DNA from: Pratylenchus scribneri
Lineage: Eukaryota; Nematoda; Chromadorea; Rhabditida; Pratylenchidae
Assembly: GCA_030063045.1 (NCBI GenBank)
Contig: JAQSEB010000034.1
Coordinates: 1,550,001 to 1,614,000, forward strand
DNA length: 64,000 nt
Reading direction: 5' to 3'
Below, piece by piece: positions 11,208 through 20,366 of this stretch; the first letter of the stretch is position 1; each line of letters starts with the position of its first letter. The notes under the pieces were generated by a model. That model had not been told where the DNA came from. It did not search any database and saw only the letters and a list, made by a program, of their open reading frames with translations. Both the position numbers and the translations under genes were made by a program.

Positions 11208-11888
11208 TTAAAAATATCCATTATTGTTTGCATTGGTATTCCAATATTCCACCCATTTTTGGGCCTTCTGCTGCTCCTGATGATGGTGGCCTTCCAAAAA
11301 TGGAGTAGGCCACAATTCTGCCTCATCAGTTGCTGACGTCATTTGGCCACATTCATTTGTCCAACAATTCTACAAACAAATTCAAAGAAAAATGTTAATG
11401 AATTTTGAGAATCATTTGCCTTTGTTGATGAAATTTGCTGGAAATTCTGCTGCTGACCAACATTACTTGAGGGCAAATCAAACAATGATTTCGCCTGACA
11501 ATTCCGTGATTGCGGAATGATGGAATGTTGATGCTGACTTCGACGCCATTTTGAACGTCTATTTTGGAACCAAATCTGCTTCGATCAAATGAAAATATCA
11601 AATTCCCCTTCAACTAATTTCCAACCGTCACTCGATCCGGTGAAATGCCCAATTGTGTGGCAATTCCTGTGGCCATAAAATAGTCACATAATGTCTTTTT
11701 TTTCAATTCTATTTCCCACCCTTTTTGATTTGCTGATCCGGATACCAACTCTTCATGAATTCCCGCTCCAAAATGGCTGTTTGCGCATCGCTGAAATTGG
11801 TTCGAAGTCGACGTTTATTATTGTTTCGACTGCAATTAGTGATATTTTCCTCCTCTTGAGAAAGTTGGTCATTGGATGGATCCATCAT
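11208..11888 (-). CDS. PRD-like homeodomain transcription factor, about 161 aa
   Basis: Four exons read on the minus strand, 11888-11720, 11666-11626, 11575-11462 and 11369-11208, join in frame to 161 codons plus TAA. They encode a complete 60-residue homeodomain: KRRLRTNFSDAQ at its start, EREFMKSWYPD ending helix 1, a helix 2 with GIATQLGISPDRVT, and the recognition helix IWFQNRRSKWRR. Q50, N51, W48, F49 and R53 are all present. YPD at positions 25-27 and the RTNF start resemble PRD-class homeodomains, but I cannot name the orthologue. The tail is His/Gln/Asn-rich. Introns are very short (53, 50 and 92 bases). The start was set at a Met pair 19-20 codons before the homeodomain; an upstream exon is possible, so this end is uncertain. 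It lies tail to tail with the GPCR, stop codons 127 bases apart. Confidence 0.82.
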
Positions 11889-12119
11889 TGCTTTGGATTT
11901 TTGGCAAAATGGAAGGAGGGGAATTGGAAGAAGGCGGGAAATGGTCGTAAAAATGGTGGGGCCAAGGACGAGATTTGGGTGTTGCCAATCCTCTCACTCT
12001 TCACAGGATTACTGTGGATCCGGATTGGCCAAAGAAATTTGGGCGGACATCTGCTGCTAGGGAGAGGGCCACAAATGATAAATGGGATGATGGCCCACCG
12101 GCTAACAACATTTAAATAA

Positions 12120-12845
12120 ATTGGTTTTTAAAATACTTAACTTGACTACCAAACAAAATTCTCGATGTATTTGCTTGACGTAACTCAAAATGGCCATGTA
12201 TACTAATGAATGATTAACAAATTCCAAATACTGTGTATCGAATATCGATTTAATTAATCGATTGGATTCGCATACCATACCTATATCTTATTATATTGCT
12301 TACTGTATCGAATATTGATTGATTGATCACATAAATATCTACCTATACCTACTAGTTCATTCCATTGTTCATTCATTTTTCACATAACAACAAATCTCAT
12401 CATCATTAATCACCATCATCCATCACCAATTATAAAATAATCCCATATCCATATTAACATCAAGAATCAACCAAATTGTTGCGTGATTTTTTTGTTCGTG
12501 AATATAGTCGAGCCAAAACAAAATCGAAAACTTCAAAAAAAATTAACCTCATACTAAGCTTTATACTTAAAATTGGTTTGGCAAGCTTAGATAGTTAATC
12601 AATAATCAGCATTAAGCTAATTTCCATTCTCATAGAACCATTACAAACCAATTTTAAAAACCAAAAACCACCAATGTTAGTTCATTCATTTCCATTTTTT
12701 GTGATGGCGTGGCGATGCTCGCTCGCTCACTTCCAATTCCAAACAATATTCAATTCTTATTTTAATTAAATAATAGTCCCTTTATTGAAATAAAACAATT
12801 TTTATTTTAAGCAGATCTAACTACATAACAAATATATCATCTAAA
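12120..12845. other. Upstream region of the F-box-like gene
   Basis: No coding sequence seen. It is AT-rich, with several ATCGAT/ATCGAATATCGATT words at 12236-12310 and CATTCATT/CATCATC runs at 12357-12430. An acceptor-like TTTTAAGCAG lies about 30 bases before the next start codon at 12846. It presumably holds the 5' regulatory DNA of the + strand pair that follows. Confidence 0.5.
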
Positions 12846-14683
12846 ATGGGACGACCATTGCCACCAGAATTAGTCGCTGAAATTCACAAATGTTTGCCAT
12901 TGGCCAATGCCATCAATGTCTTAGTGAATGTTTCCAAGACATTTGTTATCAACAATAGGCCAAGAATGCTTCGCAATGTTCAACAACTTAGAACGGTTTA
13001 AAATTTTTAAATTAATTTTAAAATTATCAATCATTTTTCCAGTCTCTGAATGAATATATTCATACATTCGGAACATTTGAGGATGAAGAAGGGGAAAATG
13101 ATCCTGGAAGTTTGGTCAGCAATGATAATGTTGAATGGACACCACAATTGGATGCATTATTGCGTTATGGCACTTGGTTGACATCAGCTCGAGAATTGAT
13201 GATTGACATTGTTGGGAGGATTCCCGAAAATTTCGTGGAAAAATTGCTCCTTCATATGGCACATTCAAGGTTTTTTTGCAATTAGTTTTTTATAAATATT
13301 TTGAAAATATAATTTCAGTTCGACACAAATGATGCTTCATCTTGTGGAAATGAATTTCGCGGCACCACCACTTCCAATGCCAACATTTTTGAAGCAATTA
13401 TTCGATAAAAAACGATATATTCAAATTGGAACCCAAGGTGTACTCCACCGAACTATACTCGAATCAATTCAATTGGAAACTGACAATGGCAAAATTTTGC
13501 ACATTTTTGATGGAGAATTACACCTAGAATTGAATGGAGAATATGAATTGACATTGATTGTGGAGAACAAAGATCGGAAGAATTGGTTTCAAATCAAAAT
13601 TTTCGCGGATCATTCGAAGGAATTCATTCGGCAATTGCAATATTCACATTGGGAGATGCAGGTTAAAATTTAATTAAATTTATTTTTTACCTAAATAATT
13701 TATCATTCAGCCTTATCACGAAAATGGACATTTTGAATTCAATTGGCTGAAAGAGGATCTGGCACATTATCAAATGGAAGAAAATGGCAACAAATTGGAG
13801 GCAAAGCAGAATATTTACAATGACACCAAATTCGAATTGTTTCTTCGTCGTGGGGTCTACTTTAGCCAATTTCGACATTTCAAAATAATGAAGCCGCATC
13901 ATCAAGGAATATTATTGGACTATCAGGGCCTCATCTTGATCAGCTATGTTTGCCATACAAAGTAAGAAACAATTCCTCAAATTTTATGCGAATTTTATTT
14001 TTAGACATCCTGAAGAATTCCTTGAATCAATCGATATCAATTCTGAACGTTCTCCCTATTCGAAATTTGCATTTGATAAAATTTTGGAAATTTGTCGAAA
14101 TGGAATACCAAAAGGTAAAATAAATAATTTTCGTAATTGATGAATTTTTTTTATTAAGGTCGAAAATTCATAAATGTTGGCACCCAAAAATTGCATTTTC
14201 TGTCAGCAAAAACTGTGAAGCCCGAAATAATGTCTGGTGGTCCAACAATAACTGAATTGCAATTCACTTTGGCCAATATTCCGACTAATGGAGAATATGT
14301 GTTCGATGTTAATATGCAATTGGAAAGTGGCCGCAAACTTGGTGACAATGGATATGTTCGACTCAGAATCCAAAAGCGAAAGGTAAACATTGTTTTTATT
14401 TGAAAGAAAAATCAACTAATAAAATATTTGATCTGCCTAATTTAATTAGTAAAATTATTAATTTAACAAAAATAAAATTAAGAAAAATTAACATAGTATC
14501 AGCTGATAAAATTTATTAATATTTTTAAAGGTTGATGACATTGTTGGATTGAAGTGCAATGATCAAATTGATAGAGAAGAGAAGATGAATGGAAATGGAA
14601 GGACTGCTCTCATCAAAATGATACTCACTGGCATTGGAATTGCAAGCATCCTATTCCTTACACCCCGATTTGTTTATTTCTAA
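12846..14683 (+). CDS. Unknown protein: F-box-like N terminus, C-terminal membrane anchor
   Basis: Seven exons (12846-12995, 13043-13269, 13319-13661, 13711-13961, 14005-14114, 14159-14382, 14531-14683) join in frame to 485 codons plus TAA. The first 30 residues, with LPPELVAEIHKCLPLANA and LVNVSKTF, have the LPxE...L...VS pattern of an F-box helix bundle, but the match is by eye. The middle part has alternating hydrophobic strands (HLELNGEYELTLIVENKD and similar) that suggest beta structure. Near the C terminus a 15-20 residue hydrophobic stretch (ILTGIGIASILFL) ends six residues before the stop, as in a tail-anchored protein. I do not recognise the family. It could be a nematode-specific F-box-type adaptor on a membrane, but the function is not established. 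WDR4 follows 258 bases downstream on the same strand. Confidence 0.75.
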
Positions 14684-14941
14684 TATATTCGATATACTCC
14701 CATTGTTGTTGTTGTTAGATAATTGTTATTTTCCTTTGTGTCCTGATCTCAATCTCAAGATAAATTATTTATGAATAAATTTGTGATACAATTAATTTAT
14801 ATTTATGATATTTGTTTACAAATTCATTGAATTATTCCTTGAAATTAGTGGCAATTATTATTTTAATGTGGATGGATATATCCAATCCAAATCCCAATTA
14901 AATTCTCATTAATTTCCAATTTCGAGGAATTTTAGTTTTCA

Positions 14942-16486
14942 ATGGCTTCAATTAATTTTAATTTCAACAATTTTATTTCATTTTGTGTGGATTGCCGAAT
15001 TTATTTACTTCAATTGGATGTGGTGAATGGATGTTGGTATGAATTTGCCAAAATTGACTTAAATTCATTCGTATTGAATGCGGCGAAAAAAGAGGAAAAT
15101 AATCCAAAAGTGAAAAAACCTGAAGAAAATAAGAAGCACATTGTAAGCAGCATTTTTAATTAAATTCAAATTATTTTCAATTTATTTTAGATTCTCTCTT
15201 CTGCACTTTCCAACGATTTCAAATTTTTGGCTGTTGCGACCAGCTCAAAAATCCTCGCCCTCTTCAACCTCAACACAATTTTAAAAGGCACAAATGATGG
15301 GCAGAGTTCAGCATCAAATTTATTGCCACCCTCCACCCAACAATTGCTCAAAACACCCACAGAGGTTCGTCCGAATAAATAAAAACAAATTAAAAATATT
15401 TTAAAAATTTAAGGTCTCTTTCTCGAAGGATGATGACAAAATTTTTCTGGCCGACCGATCCGGATCAGTTTATGAATTTAAAATCGCAGGTTTAGTCTAA
15501 TAAATTCATTCTTCCATACAAAATTATTTATTTTAAGAAAGCGGTGGCCTTTCCAAAGGGCAGGAACTTCTCGGTCATCTTTCAATGGTGAGTCTACGGT
15601 CTCAAATTTTGAATAATTTTCCCTATTCCCAAGTCACTTAGCTTCTCGATTTTTGCTTCTCTCCGGACGCCAAATTCATTTTGACCGCCGATCGCGATGA
15701 GAAAATACGCATTTCCCACTATCCTCAAACATTTGTGATTGAAAATTTTTGCCTGGGCAGCACATCCTTTGTTAAATCAATTTGTTGTGCCGATGATTCT
15801 CTGGCCGTAAGTGCAGGTTAATTATTTACAAAATACTATTTAAAATGTAATCAATTTATCCTCATATTTTTTAGGCGGCGATTCGGTTCTTCGATTATGG
15901 GATTTCAAAAATGGAATTTGTCTTTTTACAAGTGCTAAAATTTGCGATGCTCCAATCAGAAAAATAAGAACAATTCAAATTAAGGTTTCCATTTTTATTA
16001 ATTATTAAATAATGTAAATTAAATTTAAAGAATTCAGCAAGAATTATTGTCCTTCCGGATGGCCGAAATTCAATTTGTTTATTTGCATTAAATAAAGAAG
16101 AGAAAATGCTCTCGCAAATATGTTCGATGGGTTGTGGGGATATTGATGAAAAAATCGTCGATTTTTGTTTGGATCAAACCAATGGAATTGTTTATTGTCT
16201 TGGAAAGTAAGTAATAATATTCCAATTCCTTTAATTAATTTTATATTTTAGGAAGGGAATTTATTTTGGTGATTGTTTTGAGCCAAAAGAGGAAATGGAA
16301 TTAGCGCCGATCAATTTAAACGGTGACCAAATGTCGTGGATGGATTTGGCCGGAAATGAAGACAAATACCCATTGGATGAACTCTACAAAGTGGTTCAAT
16401 TTGGCAATGCTGAGAATTATCAAAAAGTGAAGAAGGCGAAAATTGTTGAGAAAAACCAACATTCCCAGGCGATGAATTGTGAATGA
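14942..16486 (+). CDS. WDR4: tRNA (guanine-N7) methyltransferase non-catalytic subunit WDR4/Trm82
   Basis: Eight exons (14942-15142, 15191-15364, 15414-15489, 15538-15587, 15642-15816, 15875-15984, 16031-16206, 16252-16486) join to 398 codons. It is a WD40 propeller whose diagnostic segment is [16 protein letters not shown] followed by [17 protein letters not shown]. The Trm82/WDR4/Wuho family uses this to mark its central blades, where most members have LGH at the LGS position. Other blade pieces are [11 protein letters not shown] and [13 protein letters not shown]. The partner METTL1/Trm8 carries the catalytic site; the pair makes m7G46 in tRNA in the nucleus. An acceptor-like GGAATTTTAG stands 6 bases before the ATG, and the upstream gene ends 258 bases away, so trans-splicing in an operon is possible. 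The 3' end is followed by a run of 13 C. Confidence 0.93.
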
Positions 16487-17127
16487 TGCCCCCCCCCCCC
16501 CAAACATTTTATGTTTTTGCCTCATTTTTCCTTATTATTTTCTTTTATTTTTTCCATTTTTATTTTCTAATAAATGTTGAAATTGAAATAAAAAGCAACA
16601 ACTTTATCGGTTGAGCAGCAAAAAAATTAAAACAAAACAAATTAATCAAATTAGAATGGATAATGTGGAAAAATTTGCGTTGAGGGTGGTGGAGGAGGCT
16701 TTCACATCATAAATATTATTTTGTTTGGGTGGAATATCAAAAACGGTTTTGGCAGCTTTAAGCCAACAGAGAAGATAACAAAAAAAAAAACAATAATTGT
16801 GATTAAAATGATTGCGAATTTAATAAAATTATGAGGATGTGAATAACAAAAAAAAAAGCAGGTATAATTTTGAATGAAAATGATGTGGAGGTTGCCTTTA
16901 AATTCATTATTATTATTTGGATTGATTAAAGTTTGAATTTTCAAATAAAAAGCTAAAATCTAACACCTAATAAAAGAATCCCCAAAATATGAATTGGGTT
17001 TTTGACCAACAATTGGAGGTCAAATAACAAAAACAAATAACAAAAAAGTGGAGAGAGGGGGTCAACAACGGGTACAAAACCATCTATTTTATGGAATGCG
17101 ATGCTCATCATCCGTTCATTCATCAGT
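16487..17127. other. Convergent 3' region between WDR4 and HLH-11 genes
   Basis: No gene seen. It starts with the 13-C run at 16489-16501, has AATAAA-type signals near 16568 and 16586 for the + strand gene, and A-rich tracts at 16781-16790 and 16849-16858. This is consistent with two facing 3' untranslated regions. Confidence 0.6.
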
Positions 17128-18738
17128 TTAGCGTACCAAAAGATTTCCATTGGGTGATGCGGCTCCTTCCAAATGACGAATGGCCAGGACGAGGGCCTAT
17201 TTTAATGAAATAAATTAATTAATAAATTATTTCTGGGAGGAAAAACCTGAAGATTCCTTTGCGAAATGGAAGATGATGAATTTGCACCGGTGGAATTGTC
17301 CATTGCTGATGATGGCTGATGACTTTGAATTGAGTTCTGCTGATGAGCACCGCCAGCGCCCACAAATAATCCCGAACCGTGATTGCTGCTTCCAATTGAA
17401 GGGAGGCCAAATGCCGTTTGACTGCTAATTCCAATTGGTGAGCTGTTCAATATTGTGGTTTGTTGGCCCGGTGAAGAGTTCTTTGCGGCCAATGAAGCAA
17501 TCGCCGATGATAAAATGTTCATTTCGGCCGGTGCAATCGGGGTGGGCCGAAAAAGTTGTTGTTGGCTGGCAGTAAATTCAATCAGCAAATTTCCGCCTGA
17601 TGATGAAGATGTGGATGAGTTGGGTGAAAAATTATCACTGCCAATTGGAGAAGGGAAAGAGCGCAGCTTGTTACGTAATTCAATCAATTCCCTTTCATAA
17701 TTCTAAATAAGGTATAATTATTGATTTTCATATCATTTATTATAAATTACCATTCTCGTTCTCGTTTCCTTCTGAAGCAATTCGCGCATTTCACCAATTG
17801 TTTTGATGCATTCAACAATGTTCACTTCATCCATTGTTGGTGCCCCATTTTGCTCTAAAAATGTTGTTTATTATTGTTTTGTTTATCAAAAAAATATTTA
17901 CCTCCAATATCAAGGCGTCTCCTCTTCGCTGCACTCGCATTTTCTGTCAACAATTTATTCCGCTCATGCAGCAGATCACGAATGAATTCTGCGGTGGCGG
18001 CAAGAATCGATGCCTTAAAAATCAATATAAACATTATAGGTTGGCTATAATTTAGAAAGGATTTCAGCAAATAGAAATCTTTGGCTTAGAGGTGAAGACC
18101 CTTCAGTTTTGAAAATTTACTTTTCGGGTTCGAACTTCGAATCCACTCAAAGGTAAATGATTTTTTCGGGTCTGGTTCTAGCGTCTGGTTAATTTTACGT
18201 ATTTCTATATATTCTATAGTCCATTTCTAGACCAAATATAGTAAAAAACTAGGTAATAAACTACTTTATTTTTAATATAAAAACATTTCCACCTTTGACA
18301 TTTTGTCGCCATCCTTTCTTGGCAACAATTGACGTAGTGCTTGGAAGCCGGCATTGATTGACTTAAATGGCGGAAAGTTAGCAAAAAAATTGCAGAATAA
18401 AATTGCTAAACCTGCATTCTTCTCCGCTCATTACAATTTGCGATTTGTCTCCGAAGCCGACGATCATCTGCATCGCCTCCGTCCATGGATGACATCATTT
18501 TAGTGGAATTTGGCAGTATACGTCCACCACCACTCTCATCCGATTCATATTCCACATATTTGAGTCCGGCAGATTTACTATAAAAAACATTAAAATATAT
18601 TCAATATTTTACTTAAATTGTAAACCTTCTTGGCAGCCAATTTCCATCTGCTGTTAACGCGTCCTCCTCTTTTTCCTTGATATCATCAAAATCAGCTGCT
18701 GAGCTCTCTTCCATGTTGTAATCATCAGTCTTGACCAT
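17128..18738 (-). CDS. hlh-11: bHLH transcription factor HLH-11, AP-4 (TFAP4) orthologue
   Basis: Seven exons read from 18738: 18738-18626, 18577-18412, 18361-18293, 18013-17902, 17854-17751, 17702-17247 and 17196-17128, giving 362 aa. The basic region and helix 1 are RRQIANCNERRRMQSINAGF. The loop has PRKDGDKMSK and helix 2 is ASILAATAEFIRDLLHERNK. These closely follow vertebrate AP-4 (IANSNERRRMQSINAGF, DGEKLSKAAIL). The two introns inside the domain fall after MQ and after SK. The C-terminal half is Ser/Asn/Gln-rich and probably disordered. AP-4 proteins bind CAGCTG as homodimers; in C. elegans HLH-11 is a metabolic repressor. The start was set at the Met of MVKTDDYN. The open frame runs further upstream, but that part is untypical low-complexity sequence. 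Five CAGCTG sites lie 0.6-1.25 kb upstream. Confidence 0.95.
18066..18250 (+). repeat. tRNA-derived SINE-like repeat (family S), copy 1
   Basis: In an hlh-11 intron. It has GAAGACCCTTCAG, a B-box-like GGGTTCGAACTTCGAATCC and the shared 3' tail TTCTATAGTCCATTTCTAGAC. The same order of motifs recurs at 21.4, 38.2, 40.0, 52.9 and 63.2 kb. Confidence 0.65.
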
Positions 18739-19352
18739 TTTTTGTTGTGGCAGTGCAATTTTAAAGCGGCAGAACAATAACAAAAACAATAATAACAAAA
18801 TGTTTAAATTTGGAAAAAATAATCTACTAAATTTAAGGGATGTATAAATAAAAAGGTAAAAGAACGAAATGGAGAAAGGAAAAAGGGCAAAGGTTATCGC
18901 TCGGGCGAATAGAACAGTCGGAGCAAAAACTGCAAATGGAAGGGTGGAGACTGGAGGGTGAGACAAATGAGGAGACCAAATATATCGGTCGGGCGGGGTT
19001 GGGCTGCTGGGCACCAACTATTCTACGTCGGCTGGCTATGGCCTAGCCCACTGTGTAAGTGAATGAGCCGACCGACAATCAGCCGCCAACAAACAGAGCA
19101 AAAGGAACAACGAGCCGTGTCCCTCTTGCCTGCCTTGGTTGCATTTGGCCTACTCGTCCGCTTAAAAAATGCACCAAAATGGGAAAGTAAAAAAGCAGAT
19201 GGGAAATAAAAATAAAAATGAAGAAAAGGAGGAAGGATGAGGAGGACCGCCTATTCTTCAGGGAAGAAGAAGGAAGGCGGATTGTGGAGAGTAAAAAAGC
19301 AGTGCCAACCGGCTGTTTTATGTTTTCTTTCACCCTAGACTGCTTCACAAAG

Positions 19353-19988
19353 CAGCTGTGAGCACATAGTATCAACAAACCTTGCTGCCGTCAACCAACA
19401 ATATATTCTTCGTTCTCTTTCTCGTATAGTTGGTTGTTGACCGTGAATGCGAATGGATGGAATATATGGGAATTGAGGGTGGTGGCGCGGCAATGTGGCC
19501 TTGCCTTATGGGAATGGGAAGGAAGGACACGTAGCCATTCTAGTCTGACGGAGAATATAGCTAAAAAAAAACCTTGAAAGCGTAGACTTTTGAAGAGTGT
19601 GTTCCTTCTTCCTTTTGCGTTTTTACTGGTGCGCGTCTATGCCATAAGGCAATATATAGCCAATGTCTGGCTGGGACTAATGGGTAGGCTTGAAACATCA
19701 ATTCATCCTTATTCGTCTTCTTCGCTTCTCATCAAAATGCTATTGTTAATACACACCAGCTCCAATAATTTTGCAGCTGCTTCTTTGTGATATATTTTCA
19801 TCTGCTGGCCAGTGTGTTTAGATTCTCTCTCAAGAGTAGCAGCTGGTTGGAATATCTGGCCATTTTTTCTTGAAAAAAGACCACAAAGCCAATTCTGGCT
19901 CCACATCCCCTCACATCTCTCACAGTCAGCTGTAAACCATGGAATTGGTGGGGAGGGGGAAGGGACGAAAGAGCAAGTTGGCCAGCTG
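19353..19988. promoter_or_regulatory. Cluster of five CAGCTG E-boxes upstream of hlh-11
   Basis: Exact CAGCTG hexamers start at 19353, 19774, 19840, 19927 and 19983; four of them fall within 215 bases. CAGCTG is the site bound by AP-4/HLH-11, the product of the gene starting at 18738. Elsewhere in the window the hexamer appears about once per 5 kb by my count. The arrangement suggests autoregulation. That is inference from the motif alone. Confidence 0.5.
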
Positions 19989-20053
19989 CTGGCCTCCTCT
20001 CTATGAAAAGAAGATAAAAAAAACTTTGGTTTTTTGCCTTTGTTTGGTTGGAT

Positions 20054-20071
20054 GGGGGGGGGGGGGGGGGG
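20054..20071. repeat. Poly-G tract, 18 bases
   Basis: An uninterrupted run of 18 G after TTGGAT, 66 bases downstream of the last CAGCTG in the cluster. One of the long homopolymer tracts that recur between genes here. Confidence 0.9.
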
Positions 20072-20366
20072 ACAAAGAATTGGGCCAACATTTTTTATTC
20101 ACCCGCCCAATCCCGATGATAAAAAAAATCCATGCAATTTTAGCGAGTGAGGGGATTGCTTTGGAAGATGAAATAATTTATTGTATAGTTTAAATTTTAT
20201 TTACTGGAAATTCACAACCATTTAAATGTGAAGGAAAGATGATCAAATATTTTCCATAAATTAAAAGATAAAACCTCCTTTGGAACATAATAGAAATTTA
20301 ATAGCAAATTGAATATTTAAACTGGTTCATCTTCTTTCATAATTGTTCTTCTCATCATTCATCCAT

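Larger units (their letters stand above)
18739..20366. other. Upstream region of hlh-11 / 3' flank of ubxn-4
   Basis: About 1.6 kb without a supported gene. Open frames are low-complexity and overlap. It contains the CAGCTG cluster (listed separately), an 18-G run at 20054-20071, and A/G-rich stretches at 19195-19270. The part nearest 18739 is the probable promoter and leader of hlh-11; the part nearest 20366 is the 3' untranslated region of ubxn-4. Confidence 0.6.

Noticed and set aside
18739..19017. Upstream extension of the HLH-11 reading frame
   Set aside because: The added residues are Phe/Leu/Ser-rich and unlike AP-4. The Met at 18738 has the acidic start expected and the upstream part is better read as leader and promoter.
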